Source of the DNA: Pedobacter sp. MR2016-24
GTDB lineage: Bacteria; Bacteroidota; Bacteroidia; Sphingobacteriales; Sphingobacteriaceae
NCBI RefSeq assembly: GCF_026239655.1
Contig: NZ_JAPIVO010000007.1
Span: 1 to 64,000 of the forward strand
Length of the DNA: 64,000 bases
Reading direction: 5' to 3'
Part shown: positions 26,615-35,860 of the stretch, piece by piece
Layout of the letters: every line of letters begins with the position of its first letter
How positions within the stretch are numbered: the first letter of the stretch is position 1
Notes under the pieces: model-generated
Database searches by the model: none
The model's input: only the letters and a program-made list of their open reading frames with translations
What the model was told of the DNA's origin: nothing
Position numbers and translations under genes: made by a program

Positions 26615-27550
26615 ATGCAGAAACAAGATTATTTGTGGAAAGGGATCGTCAGCAAATTATTCCCGGATTTCATGCGGTTAGTACACCCGGAAATTGAACA
26701 TGTGTTAGATCTGGACAGGGAATGTGAATTCTTAGATAAGGAGCTACAACAGGCAGATCAACTTACAGATGGAAAATATGGGCAGCGAATTGTAGACCAT
26801 TTGGTAAAAGTTTATACCAAAGAAGGTAAGGATGATTATATTTTACTTCATATCGAAGTACAAGGAAGATATAGCGCTAACTTTAGCGAGCGGATGTTTC
26901 AGTACTATTACCTGCTGAAGAATAAATACAAACGCAGCGTAGCGGCATACGCAATTTTTACAGAAGCATCAACGAAGCAAAGACCTAACCGATTTACCAG
27001 TTCCTTTCATGGAACAGAAGTGTCCTATAAATTCAATACCTATAAAATTTCAACAGCTTCTGATCATGAGCTCACATGCAGTGAAAACCCATTTGCAATT
27101 ATCATATTGGCAGCTAGGGCAAATCATAGTGTCAAAAACATTGGAAAATCTGAATTACGTGATTTGCACCTTAAGGATTTAAAAATAGCACTTATTAAGA
27201 AAGTGATGAAGCTCAATCCCGATAATAATAAATTCATTGATATACTTTATTTCATATTAAATTATATCAGTTTTGAATTTTCAGAAACATCAGCTATATT
27301 TGACGATGAATTAGCAGTATTAACTAAAAACACTAAGGTTATGGGCGTTGTGGAAGAATTGGTCAAATATGAGAAGATTTTAAGTTTTAAAGAAGGGAAA
27401 TCAAAAGGCAAAGTTGAAGGTAAAAAGGAATTACAAAAGAAACAAGTTTTAGATCTCCTCTCGAAGAAAAAATTAAATGATGAACAAATCGCTGAATTTA
27501 TACAAGTTCCAATAAAATTAGTAAAGAGTTTAAGGAATTCTGTAAACTAA
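26615..27550 (+). CDS. Rpn-family (YhgA-like) recombination-promoting nuclease
   Basis: 311 residues. The N-terminal PD-(D/E)xK-type nuclease domain shows DLDRECEFLDKEL and LLHIEVQGRY (IEVQ 80-83, the E-x-Q active-site pattern), then FSERMFQYYYLLKNKY, typical of Rpn/PDDEXK transposase-like proteins. The C-terminal part (about 257-311) is Lys/Glu-rich and ends in a helix-turn-helix-like segment (LNDEQIAEFIQVPIKLVKSL). Such proteins promote recombination and are often linked to mobile regions. No partner gene; stand-alone transcription unit. Confidence 0.82.
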   Translation: MQKQDYLWKGIVSKLFPDFMRLVHPEIEHVLDLDRECEFLDKELQQADQLTDGKYGQRIVDHLVKVYTKEGKDDYILLHIEVQGRYSANFSERMFQYYYLLKNKYKRSVAAYAIFTEASTKQRPNRFTSSFHGTEVSYKFNTYKISTASDHELTCSENPFAIIILAARANHSVKNIGKSELRDLHLKDLKIALIKKVMKLNPDNNKFIDILYFILNYISFEFSETSAIFDDELAVLTKNTKVMGVVEELVKYEKILSFKEGKSKGKVEGKKELQKKQVLDLLSKKKLNDEQIAEFIQVPIKLVKSLRNSVN

Positions 27551-27556
27551 AAACCA

Positions 27557-28255
27557 TTAAAAAGGATTATGTATAATTGGCTTATACGGAATGATAGTAT
27601 TTATCACTTCGTAAAGCACAGCTATCAGTTTTTGTTTATCTAAAATCTGTCTGTCAAATGTATAGACCTCCTCTTTGCCAATTTTCCTCACATTGTAGGC
27701 AGCATAGTCCAAATTCCTGTGTCTGTAAACCAGCGTACAGGCCAGTGTACCTTCCTGTACATGGGTAGAGTGAAATTCTCCTGAATCCACGCTGTATTTT
27801 TCTCCTGCAACATGGATATCAGAGTCGACCAATACACAAGATACCTGCTGGTTGGTATTTTTGGATTTTGATGAACTTTTCTCATAATTCACCTTGTACA
27901 GGGCATAGCGCTGATTGCTCTTCTCCTGCACACGATACTGACGATTGTCTATTTCCCCATAAAGAATGTAACTTCTGAGCCGGCCATTGTGGCTATGACA
28001 AACCGAAGGATCTGTTTGAGGATACCTGTTTTTAGCACTCCATATATTCACCTGAACTTCAGTGATAATGCCGTTCAACATGGCCTGACCAAGTTTAATT
28101 TTCAAAAATCCTTGTGGATGCCAGCTGCATAAATCCCATCTTTCATGCTCCAGCACATAGCTGATCACACCTTTAACGGACGAGCGGGTTAGCACAAGGT
28201 CATTATCTGCACAGAAATTCAGCAGATCATGGTTAATGAGACTCTTTTTTATCAT
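27557..28255 (-). CDS. Cupin-like protein paired with an effector-associated-domain protein
   Basis: 232 residues. The pattern SWHPQGFLKIKL, a HSH before NGRLRSYILYGEI, VSCVLVDSDIHVAGEKYSV and a later FHSTHV resembles small beta-barrel (cupin-fold) proteins with histidine ligands, but the match is to general pattern only. Its ATG lies inside the end of the upstream EAD gene (23-base overlap), so the two are probably made together. A role in a bacterial conflict or signalling system is inferred from that partner. Substrate and activity unknown. Confidence 0.55.
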   Translation of the reverse strand: MIKKSLINHDLLNFCADNDLVLTRSSVKGVISYVLEHERWDLCSWHPQGFLKIKLGQAMLNGIITEVQVNIWSAKNRYPQTDPSVCHSHNGRLRSYILYGEIDNRQYRVQEKSNQRYALYKVNYEKSSSKSKNTNQQVSCVLVDSDIHVAGEKYSVDSGEFHSTHVQEGTLACTLVYRHRNLDYAAYNVRKIGKEEVYTFDRQILDKQKLIAVLYEVINTIIPYKPIIHNPF

Positions 28256-28499
28256 GGTTTTTCAGGGCTTGAAGTTGTTCTTCCAATATGTCGGTCAGCA
28301 TATGCTCCTCGCAATACCTGACCAGATCTATCACTTTTATTTTCTTTTCATTACCGGCTAATGCGCGATACTCAACGCCTACAATGGAACAAAGCTGAAG
28401 AAACTCGTCGTGATCAAAGAGTTCATCGAGCATAAGAACTACTACTGCCGTTTCCAGCTCGGTATACCTTTTGGGTGCTGACTGACTATTTTTGTTCAA
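28233..28499 (-). CDS. Stand-alone effector-associated (death-like) domain protein
   Basis: 88 residues. The segment ELFDHDEFLQLCSIVGVEYRAL, then IKVIDLVRYCEEHMLTDILEE, closely follows the pattern of bacterial effector-associated domains: F-x-x-x-E-L-x-x-L-C, G-x-x-Y, K-x-x-x-L-V-x-Y-x-E, L-x-x-L. These small helical adaptors recruit effectors in NTPase-based conflict and defence systems. Here the domain is alone and is followed, with overlap, by a cupin-like gene. No STAND ATPase or protease gene is adjacent. Confidence 0.6.
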   Translation of the reverse strand: MNKNSQSAPKRYTELETAVVVLMLDELFDHDEFLQLCSIVGVEYRALAGNEKKIKVIDLVRYCEEHMLTDILEEQLQALKNHDKKESH

Positions 28500-28794
28500 T
28501 TTTTGTGATTGTTATCAGGTGTTAAAACATAATAGTGTAGTAAAAAAGACAATCATCCTATGTGAATTTTCAATGAATTGTACTGTGTAATTTTTCACAG
28601 GGATACTACCGAGCTAAAACCATTAATCGACTAATATTCAAATAATTGTACGCAGATATAAATTTTGTTTGTATTTTTAGTTAACCAAATCATAAAAAAA
28701 CCTGAACAAAAATATGCTGCTCGTTTTGCTTTGACAGGCCCACCCGTATGGGGCATCTCTGCAGGTATTCACGTTTGTTTTCCAGCAAAAGAAT

Positions 28795-29166
28795 ATGAAC
28801 ATTATCAATATCATCATCAAACAAATCAGGGAGTCTGCCGGACTTTCTCCTGAAGAAGTGGCAAAGGCAATAGGCATCGATCTGGATAGGTATATGGCTA
28901 TCGAAAGAGATCCGGCCTACCTCACCTTCGGAATTCTGGGCGGAATAAAGAGATACTGGAAGGTCTCCTCCATGGAGTTTTTTACCTTCAACCTGACTGA
29001 ACGACAGAAAGCAGCCTTGTTTAGTCCGGGTGATCAAAGTTTGGATCTGCTGGAACGATTGGAAATTGGTGAGAATATACTGGCCTCGCAGCAGTTTGCG
29101 CTGCAGCTTGCATTACTGCAGGGACAATGGAAGGAAAATTTTAATGATGAAGTGCAAAAAAATTGA
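28795..29166 (+). CDS. XRE-like helix-turn-helix protein
   Basis: 123 residues. The N-terminus IIKQIRESAGLSPEEVAKAIGIDLDRYMAIERDP matches the Cro/C1-type HTH. The rest (LTERQKAALFSPGDQSLDLLERLEIGE) is helical and unrecognised. Divergent from the EAD gene across about 300 bases of AT-rich sequence (28500-28794) that has no other gene and probably carries both promoters. It could be the regulator of that pair. Confidence 0.6.
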   Translation: MNIINIIIKQIRESAGLSPEEVAKAIGIDLDRYMAIERDPAYLTFGILGGIKRYWKVSSMEFFTFNLTERQKAALFSPGDQSLDLLERLEIGENILASQQFALQLALLQGQWKENFNDEVQKN

Positions 29167-29181
29167 TTTAACTCAGGGATT

Positions 29182-29952
29182 TCATGTCAATTCAATCCAT
29201 ACGGGCCCATGATCACTAGATTTCTCCCAACCGCGCACGTGACGGTCTACTCCTGCCTGTTTAAGCCGGTCCACCAGATTCGGACTCAGCAGAAAATGGT
29301 CGATCCGTAAACCGGCATCACGACCGTAGGCGTTACGGAAATAATCCCAGAACGTATAAATCTTTTCTTCGGGATACAGCTTCCTGATCGCGTCGGTCCA
29401 CCCTTGTGCAATGATTTCATGAAATGCAGCACGGACCTCCGGACGGAACAGCGCATCATCTACCCAGCGCTCTGGTTTATACACATCAAAGTCGGTAGGA
29501 ATCACGTTATAATCTCCGGTTAACACGACTGGCAGACCGAATTTGAGAAGTTCCGCAGCATGTGCATTTAATCGCGAAAGCCAGCGTAATTTGTATTCCA
29601 GTTTAGGTCCGGGTGCAGGATTACCATTAGGTAGATAAAGACAACCGATGACCACACCATTAATAAATGCCTCAATATAACGGCTATGCTCGTCTTCTTC
29701 TTCACCGGGTAAACCACGACGGGTTTCCTTAATTTCCATATCGCGCGCCAGGATAGCCACCCCATTCCAGCTTTTCTGCCCCTGCCAAATGGCATTGTAA
29801 CCGGCATCAAGCAAAGCCTGCTCGGGAAATTTCTCCTGTGGTGCTTTTAGTTCCTGCAGACAAACCACATCTGGTTTGGTTTCTTCGAGCCAGCGCAGTA
29901 ATACAGGAAGCCTGCCATTTACACCGTTAACATTATATGTGGCTATTCTCAT
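29182..29952 (-). CDS. xth: Exodeoxyribonuclease III
   Basis: 256 residues from the ATG at 29952 (MRIATYNVNGVNGR), the standard ExoIII start; an earlier in-frame start adds non-homologous sequence. A DNA repair enzyme with AP endonuclease and 3'-5' exonuclease activity. Catalytic motifs of the EEP fold are all present: NVNG, CLQELK (Glu), VLTGDYNVIP (Asp, Asn), RIDHFLLS (Asp) and SSDHGPVW (Asp-His). Cytoplasmic. It converges with the XRE-like gene. Confidence 0.95.
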   Translation of the reverse strand: MRIATYNVNGVNGRLPVLLRWLEETKPDVVCLQELKAPQEKFPEQALLDAGYNAIWQGQKSWNGVAILARDMEIKETRRGLPGEEEDEHSRYIEAFINGVVIGCLYLPNGNPAPGPKLEYKLRWLSRLNAHAAELLKFGLPVVLTGDYNVIPTDFDVYKPERWVDDALFRPEVRAAFHEIIAQGWTDAIRKLYPEEKIYTFWDYFRNAYGRDAGLRIDHFLLSPNLVDRLKQAGVDRHVRGWEKSSDHGPVWIELT

Positions 29953-30176
29953 TGGTATCGGATGCTTTTGTATAAGGTAATAAAAATCAGGCCATACTTG
30001 AGCATTCCGCCCTATCAATCAATCGGTAAATAACATAGATCACATCATCAATAAGCCAAAAAAAACAACACCAACTTTATCAGTTAATTTTATTCTACTA
30101 TTTAGATTTAATTTGTTGTTTTATATTATTTTCTATTGTATATTTGATTTAGTAAAATTTCCTTATTGAGAATCAT

Positions 30177-30644
30177 ATGGCTTATAATCCCACAACCATC
30201 GCTAATTATTTTATCAGAAAATATGCTGACAACGGAAATCTCACGCCCATGAAGTTAATTAAACTTACCTATATTGCTTATGGCTTGTATTTAGCTTTAA
30301 CAAATAAAAAAGAAAGACTCACAGATGAATTACCATTCGCCTGGGATTTTGGCCCGGTGTTTCCTTCCTTATACGAAAGCCTGAAAGGTTATGGAAGAAG
30401 TATAATTAAAGACAAAATTCCCAATCGCGTGGGCGACGATTCCATCAGCGCTGATGATAAAAAGTTTTTAGATAAAATCTGGAATCTATTTGGCCGGTTT
30501 GATGGAATTTATTTAAGTGCTTTAACGCACAAAGATGGAACCCCCTGGAAAAAAGTATATAAAAAAGGTACTAATGCGGCTATATCAGACGATGATACTT
30601 TTGAGCATTATAATGAGAAATTAAAACCAAAGACCACTAACTAA
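30177..30644 (+). CDS. Panacea-domain (DUF4065) antitoxin-like protein
   Basis: 155 residues. TIANYFIRKYADNGNLTPMKLIKLTYIAYGLYLAL, followed by FAWDFGPVFPSLYESLKGYG, is the classical DUF4065/SocA-like Panacea signature. Panacea proteins act as antitoxins for many unrelated toxins, encoded next to them. The next gene starts five bases downstream and encodes a small two-helix membrane protein, a likely partner. Confidence 0.88.
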   Translation: MAYNPTTIANYFIRKYADNGNLTPMKLIKLTYIAYGLYLALTNKKERLTDELPFAWDFGPVFPSLYESLKGYGRSIIKDKIPNRVGDDSISADDKKFLDKIWNLFGRFDGIYLSALTHKDGTPWKKVYKKGTNAAISDDDTFEHYNEKLKPKTTN

Positions 30645-30649
30645 ATTTT

Positions 30650-31009
30650 ATGTCTACAATATCAGATAATTTAGATCGCTCTTCAATTTCATCTGTCGAA
30701 GAACAACAAGTAGAAGATATTCTAGTTGCCAGGGAACAAACTGACTTACTAGAAGATAAATTAGGGGATGCTAAATTAAATCGATTTGAAATGGATACTA
30801 AGCTAAGAACACATTTAACTTATATCTTTTCATTGGTCATTTTTCTTTGGCTAGCCTCAGTTATTTCAGCGTTATTTTTTAATAAATACCTTTTAGGGCT
30901 TAATATTTCAGATCAGGTTTTGATTGTATTACTGACTACAACTTCAATTAATGTGATCGGAATGATGTTAATCATCCTGAAAAATCTTTTTCCGAAAAAT
31001 AATGAATAA
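30650..31009 (+). CDS. Small two-helix membrane protein, candidate Panacea-linked toxin
   Basis: 119 residues. Residues 1-60 are hydrophilic and coiled-coil-like (DLLEDKLGDAKLNRFEMDTK). Two membrane helices follow at about 62-83 (YIFSLVIFLWLASVISALFF) and 91-112 (VLIVLLTTTSINVIGMMLII), then a short basic tail. Membrane-disrupting proteins are among known Panacea-neutralised toxins. The assignment rests only on operon position and topology. Confidence 0.6.
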   Translation: MSTISDNLDRSSISSVEEQQVEDILVAREQTDLLEDKLGDAKLNRFEMDTKLRTHLTYIFSLVIFLWLASVISALFFNKYLLGLNISDQVLIVLLTTTSINVIGMMLIILKNLFPKNNE

Positions 31010-31104
31010 ATTGATTCTTAAAGAGGGTGTATTTATACAACCAGCATTCGTTTATTATATTTTTTCCTTTACTTGTAAAACAGCGTAATCGATCTGAAAT
31101 ATAC

Positions 31105-31746
31105 ATGAAATTCAAACTCTCCCTCCTGACACTCCTGCTAAGCGCCAACTTTGCCTTTTCACAATCGGTGATTGACGTGTTTTATCAGCTACCTGCTAAA
31201 CTAATTGACGATTTGAGCACCACTGAAAGAAAAAAACTGGTTAGCGAAGGATCGTTGATTAAAGAAGATATGGAATATACGATAGAAATTGCAAAAACTT
31301 CCGGCTTCATAAGGGTTAACCAGTCTTATACTGCCGGGCAATCGGGATACCAGCGCTTTGAAGTATGTATCTGGAATTATAACAAGAAACAGCTGGTAGG
31401 ATTTGCTGCTATTGGAGGAAGCAACGGAGGCTATTTTCAAAACGAACTGACTTTTTTCAATTCTTCTGGTAATAAACTCATTGCTGTTCAGGATAAAGTA
31501 TTCAAAACGTATTCGCCGGATTTTAATAGCATGATGGATCAACTGGTGACGCAGCTGTGTAAACCCGGAACAACGAAAAAGATGAAGGACGATATCAAGT
31601 TTGCAGCACTGACCTTCACCCTGCCTGAAAAAGGTAAAAACATCGTTTTACGATTTTCTGATGACCAGGAATATGCCAGGTACGCTAAATATATCCTGCA
31701 CCGTGAATTGATATTCACCTGGAACAATAACGGCAGATTTGAATAA
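31105..31746 (+). CDS. Exported protein of unknown function
   Basis: 213 residues from the ATG at 31105, chosen because it begins a clear signal peptide (MKFKLSLLTLLLSANFAFSQ). The mature part is beta-rich (SGFIRVNQSYTAGQSGYQRFEV, VGFAAIGGSNGGYF). Not recognised. It is followed after 14 bases by another exported protein, so the two are probably an operon. Confidence 0.6.
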   Translation: MKFKLSLLTLLLSANFAFSQSVIDVFYQLPAKLIDDLSTTERKKLVSEGSLIKEDMEYTIEIAKTSGFIRVNQSYTAGQSGYQRFEVCIWNYNKKQLVGFAAIGGSNGGYFQNELTFFNSSGNKLIAVQDKVFKTYSPDFNSMMDQLVTQLCKPGTTKKMKDDIKFAALTFTLPEKGKNIVLRFSDDQEYARYAKYILHRELIFTWNNNGRFE

Positions 31747-31760
31747 TTAATTGATAAAAT

Positions 31761-32648
31761 ATGATGATCAGAAAAACAGTATTCAGCACAATCTTCTCTC
31801 TTTTATGTTTGACATATAGCCAGGCGCAGGAACTTCAGCTATCGGACAATTCGCTGGTATGGGAATTGTCTGGCAAAGGAATGAATAATAGCTCTTACAT
31901 TGTGCTCACGACTTCAAACACTTGTGAAACACAGGTATCCTTATTAAAGAAAGTAGCAGGAATAGCAGATAAAATAAATGTCTATTATACAGAATCGAAT
32001 GTAAACGATCCTGAAAACAGCAAGGAGGCACAGAAATTTGCATTTGTTGGTCAGGGGGATAAAAATATAGCAGATTTACTGCCGGCTGCATCTTATGAAA
32101 AAGTAAAAACTAAACTTGCCGCAATGAAGGTAGATGAAAAGGCAATGATCAGCTTCACTCCTTTCATGATCTTCAATATCCTGTCCAGATCGATCACCCC
32201 CGAATGTAATAAAGTAAACCAGACAGAAGAGACTTTCCGTTCATATGCATTACAGCGTAAATATGAAGTCAAATCCCTGTTTCTGCTGGAGGAAGCTTTT
32301 AGTTTTATTACTGCCTATGGGAATGATTATTATGTGCAGGGTATTGAAGATATTGTCGAAAACGAGGAAAAGATCAAAGAGGTGCTGAAAACGAAAGCCA
32401 GCTTATATGCGGATGAGGAAATTGCGGGGATTCAAAAATTATACGGATCAACTTTCTTTCTGAACTCGAGATTCAAAAATAAGGAGCTGGAAAATAAAAG
32501 AATAGCGATGCTGACTGAAAAGATTGTTCTGGCGACGCAAAAAGGGGCTGTGATAATCTCAATAGATATTACAAATGTAATGAGTCCTGAATACAATCTT
32601 TTCAGCGAGCTCCGCAAGCAGGGTTATACAATCAATGCCTATAAATAA
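31761..32648 (+). CDS. Exported TraB/GumN-like protein
   Basis: 295 residues with a signal peptide (FSTIFSLLCLTYSQAQ). SLVWELSGKGMNNSSYIVLTT resembles the start of TraB/GumN (erythromycin-esterase-fold relatives), but the His of the usual GxxH motif is missing, so it is a diverged or inactive member. The C-terminal motif KGAVIISIDITNVM fits the family core. Role unknown. Confidence 0.55.
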   Translation: MMIRKTVFSTIFSLLCLTYSQAQELQLSDNSLVWELSGKGMNNSSYIVLTTSNTCETQVSLLKKVAGIADKINVYYTESNVNDPENSKEAQKFAFVGQGDKNIADLLPAASYEKVKTKLAAMKVDEKAMISFTPFMIFNILSRSITPECNKVNQTEETFRSYALQRKYEVKSLFLLEEAFSFITAYGNDYYVQGIEDIVENEEKIKEVLKTKASLYADEEIAGIQKLYGSTFFLNSRFKNKELENKRIAMLTEKIVLATQKGAVIISIDITNVMSPEYNLFSELRKQGYTINAYK

Positions 32649-32668
32649 ACTATTTTATTTTTATATAA

Positions 32669-33556
32669 CTATTTCATTTTATAATAATCCCATACGCATT
32701 TGGAGATCTCAGCAATGACAGCCTCATTGGTATCACCGTTTTCTCTGGAGTCAGAAACATAGACAACGATAGAAAAACTACGCTGATCGGATCCGTATAC
32801 AATACCGGCATCATTCGTTGCGGGGCTTAGTTTTTCTTTGTTGGTTCCGGAAGTTCCGGTTTTATGGGCAACAACCGCCCGGGCTGGAAGCTGCCCTTTC
32901 AATCGCTTTTTACCTGTAGAAGTAGCGGTCATCAGCTTGTTCAAAAAAGCAGTGCTGGCCGCGCTCAGCAATTTGCCCTGCCTGAACAATTCCACTACTT
33001 GCAGCATCGCACCGGGTGTACTGTAATTGCTGTATTGAACCTCCCAGGCTTTTCCGGCTTCTTCCTCTGTAGTGGCAATTGACATGTTTTTTACACCGAG
33101 GCTTTTCACATATTGATCAGCAACAGCAGTACCTCCGATAAGACGGAAAAGAATATCGCAGGCATTGTTATCACTCAGAGATACGCTGTAACCAATAACT
33201 TCTGCGAGACTAAGCTCCACACCTCCTTGGGGATATTTATCACGCATCGGACTGTAGGTAGGAAGTAAATCGGCTTTTGTAATCTTGATTTTCTGGTTTA
33301 AGGCCAGTTTGCCTTCGTCTACTTTTTTAAGGACTACCAGTGCCAAAGGAAATTTATAGACACTCTGCATAGGGAAACGGTGATCGCCATTGATGATGAT
33401 AGCATTTTTATCGCCCGGACCCTGAACGGCAATACCAATGGTTGCATTTTTAGACTGAATGATGGTTTTGAGCTGCGTTTTCAGCGGAATTTGCTTCGCA
33501 AAAGTGAAAGTATGGGCTGTAAATAATAGGGCAAAAAACAGGAGTGATTTTTTCAT
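32669..33556 (-). CDS. Class A beta-lactamase (subclass A2-like)
   Basis: 295 residues from the ATG at 33556, where a signal peptide (LLFFALLFTAHTFTFA) begins. It hydrolyses beta-lactams in the periplasm. Catalytic motifs: Ser65-x-x-Lys68 (SVYK), SDN at 128-130, Glu in TEEEAGKAW near 164-166 and KTG at 232-234. The pattern resembles the CepA/CblA/PER-type Bacteroidota enzymes. The gene is complete. Its promoter would lie within the 37 bases to the next gene or inside that gene's 3' end, so co-transcription with the MocR gene upstream is possible. Confidence 0.93.
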   Translation of the reverse strand: MKKSLLFFALLFTAHTFTFAKQIPLKTQLKTIIQSKNATIGIAVQGPGDKNAIIINGDHRFPMQSVYKFPLALVVLKKVDEGKLALNQKIKITKADLLPTYSPMRDKYPQGGVELSLAEVIGYSVSLSDNNACDILFRLIGGTAVADQYVKSLGVKNMSIATTEEEAGKAWEVQYSNYSTPGAMLQVVELFRQGKLLSAASTAFLNKLMTATSTGKKRLKGQLPARAVVAHKTGTSGTNKEKLSPATNDAGIVYGSDQRSFSIVVYVSDSRENGDTNEAVIAEISKCVWDYYKMK

Positions 33557-33593
33557 TGTATAAACTTGAATGAACTGCAAATGTAAGGATTCT

Positions 33594-35063
33594 TTAAATG
33601 AGCTTTTTGATGATCTCGATCGACTGCCCGAGTTCTGCTGGTGTGGAGGAGGCAAAACCGAGTCGCGTTGCATTGAGGGTTTGGCCATGTGGATTATGGG
33701 AAATACCGCTGGAAAAGTACAGGCCTTTTTTTAAGGCTTTTTGGGAAAGGACAGTAAGATCAATCGCAGGATCAAATTGTGCCCAGATGGCCATACCGCC
33801 TTCAGGAATTTTGAAACTGAGCTGATCCGGAAGGGCGGCCGACAATAACTGGCAGGCCAGATCTCTGCGCTGCCTGTACAAACGTAAGGATTTCCGTAAA
33901 TGCCGCTGAATAATTCCCTGCTGCAGCAATTCTGCTATTGCGTTTTCGAGCATGGTGTCTCCCTGGCGGTCGACCATCCGGCGCAGGCGACTGAGCTGAC
34001 TGATCACATTTTCGGGACCGACGATATACCCGACGCGAAACGCCGGGGAAATAATTTTGGTGAAGGAACCGGAATACAGGACCATCCCTGCGGCATCTGC
34101 ACTGGCGAGTGGTAAAATAGGTTTATTCTCGTAGTGAAAGTCAAAATCGTAATCGTCCTCAAAAATGATAAACCCATATTTCTGCGAAAGCCGGAGCAAT
34201 TGCAAACGGCGGTCGGCACGCAAAGAAACGGTAGTAGGATAATGGTGATGGGAAGTGATATACACCAGCCGCAAAGCTTGTTTGCGACAGATTTTTTCCA
34301 GCGCTTCGAGGTCCAGACCGTACTGGTCGACCGCAACAGGAATTACCTTCGCTCCTGCTTGTATAAAATTAAGCCTGGCGCCCGACCAGGAAGATTCGCC
34401 GAGCGCGACAGCGTCGCCCGCGCCTAATAATGCTATACTGGCCAGATAAACACCCATGGTTGAGCCCCTTACAATCAGGATATTACGCGCGGTAGTATTC
34501 AGTCCTCTGGTTTCATTGAGATAAGCGGACAGTTCATTCCTGAGCTTTGCTGATCCTTTAGGGTCTGCATAACCTAATCTGGCATAGGGATTCCCCAAAA
34601 GCAGCTGTGTACGATAAGCCCTTGATAAATCTTTTAAAGGTGCCAGCCGCGCGTCTGGAAAACCATCGTCTAAATAGAGTGAGGCTTGTGCCGGCACAAA
34701 TTCGGGCTGGAGATGACTGAATGCTTTCAGTTGATACCCCGCTGTGCTTAATGGATCTGGCAAAGATGAAGGATTGTTCCGGCTTAGCTGCTGCAATTCT
34801 GCTTTAGGAATATGCCCGGCAATATAGGTACCACTGCCCGGACGACTTTCCAGCCAGCCCTGGGCAATGAGTTCATCATAGGCCCTGATCACCGTTTTAC
34901 GGTGAAGGTGCAGATTTTCGGCCAGTTGCCTGCTGCCGGGCAATCTTTGTCCCCCATGCAGTTGATTCGCTTTAATCAATGCAATGACCTGATTACTCAA
35001 TTGCTGGTAAACCGGGACAGCGGATGTTTTGTCAATTGTGAGATTGGAGTAAAGATATGGCAT
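33594..35063 (-). CDS. MocR/PdxR-family regulator (GntR HTH plus aminotransferase fold)
   Basis: 489 residues. A winged HTH at the N-terminus (PVYQQLSNQVIALIKANQLHGGQRLPGSRQLAENLHLHRKTVIRAYDEL) is fused to a fold-type I aminotransferase domain with the PLP lysine in GSFTKIISPAFRVGYI and the DDYDFDF segment. Such proteins sense PLP or amino-donor ligands. The divergent neighbour encodes a pyridoxamine-oxidase-like protein, the usual target arrangement. Confidence 0.93.
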   Translation of the reverse strand: MPYLYSNLTIDKTSAVPVYQQLSNQVIALIKANQLHGGQRLPGSRQLAENLHLHRKTVIRAYDELIAQGWLESRPGSGTYIAGHIPKAELQQLSRNNPSSLPDPLSTAGYQLKAFSHLQPEFVPAQASLYLDDGFPDARLAPLKDLSRAYRTQLLLGNPYARLGYADPKGSAKLRNELSAYLNETRGLNTTARNILIVRGSTMGVYLASIALLGAGDAVALGESSWSGARLNFIQAGAKVIPVAVDQYGLDLEALEKICRKQALRLVYITSHHHYPTTVSLRADRRLQLLRLSQKYGFIIFEDDYDFDFHYENKPILPLASADAAGMVLYSGSFTKIISPAFRVGYIVGPENVISQLSRLRRMVDRQGDTMLENAIAELLQQGIIQRHLRKSLRLYRQRRDLACQLLSAALPDQLSFKIPEGGMAIWAQFDPAIDLTVLSQKALKKGLYFSSGISHNPHGQTLNATRLGFASSTPAELGQSIEIIKKLI

Positions 35064-35087
35064 AGCTTAAAGGTATTGCAGGAAATT

Positions 35088-35130
35088 GGACTACTGCATT
35101 TGTAAAAACCGGATGATTAGAATAGTCCGG
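35088..35130. promoter_or_regulatory. Candidate operator between the MocR gene and its divergent target
   Basis: Inverted pair GGACTA (35088-35093) and TAGTCC (35123-35128), and a nested CCGGA (35109-35113) with TCCGG (35126-35130), in the 110-base divergent intergenic region. MocR proteins bind in such places. No in-sequence proof of binding. Confidence 0.4.
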
Positions 35131-35173
35131 TAAAGATACAAATTTGTAAAAAAATGATCAACAAAAACCTGAA

Positions 35174-35836
35174 ATGAAAACACCCGTTATGAAAGTCCCG
35201 AACAAAGAACTGATCCCCAGCCGCGCGGCAAAACGTGCACATTTTGATGCAGCAAGCATCTATCCTATTCTGGATGAAGCCTTTTACTGCACCGTAAGTT
35301 ATGTTTTTGAAAACAGACCATTTTCCATCCCGACCGCCTTTGTGCGTTATGAGGACAGGATTTATATCCATGGGTCGGTCGGCAGCCACTTTATCCGCGA
35401 AATCGAAAAAGGCATTCCGGTTTGTATTTCCATTACCCTGATGGATGCGCTGGTGATTGCGAAATCAGCCTTTAGTCATAATGTAAACTACCGCTCCGTA
35501 GTGATCTTTGCACAGGCGATAAAAATAGAAAGCGAGGAAGATAAAACCGCAGCATTTGAATGGCTGACGAACAAAACCGTTCCGGACAGCTGGGATTATT
35601 TACGCCCGGTAACAAAAAGTGAAATCAGGAAGACAACAGTACTGGCATTTGAACTGGATCAGGCATCGGCTAAAATTCGTACCGGCATGCCTAATGATGA
35701 GGCGGAGGACAAAGAACTCCCGATCTGGTCGGGCATTATCCCGCTGGAAACAAGAAGACTCACAGCGCTGCCAGATGAATCAAGTATCCATATGGAGTTG
35801 CCGGCGCATCTGATGGATAAAACTATTGACCGATAA
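35174..35836 (+). CDS. Pyridoxamine 5'-phosphate oxidase-like flavin-binding protein
   Basis: 220 residues. The split-barrel fold is indicated by KRAHFDAASIYPILDEAFYCTVSYVFENRPFSIPTAFVRYEDRIYIHGSVGSHFI, typical of the PNPOx-like FMN-binding family often labelled FMN-binding negative transcriptional regulator or PNPOx-like. Probably an FMN- or PLP-linked oxidoreductase controlled by the divergent MocR protein. It is followed 24 bases later by an aminotransferase gene. Confidence 0.85.
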   Translation: MKTPVMKVPNKELIPSRAAKRAHFDAASIYPILDEAFYCTVSYVFENRPFSIPTAFVRYEDRIYIHGSVGSHFIREIEKGIPVCISITLMDALVIAKSAFSHNVNYRSVVIFAQAIKIESEEDKTAAFEWLTNKTVPDSWDYLRPVTKSEIRKTTVLAFELDQASAKIRTGMPNDEAEDKELPIWSGIIPLETRRLTALPDESSIHMELPAHLMDKTIDR

Positions 35837-35860
35837 GTATATTTTAACGATTTTAGTCCG

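Noticed and set aside
28665..28853. 62-codon plus-strand ORF before the XRE-like gene
   Set aside because: Overlaps the XRE-like gene in a different frame and has no coding signal of its own.
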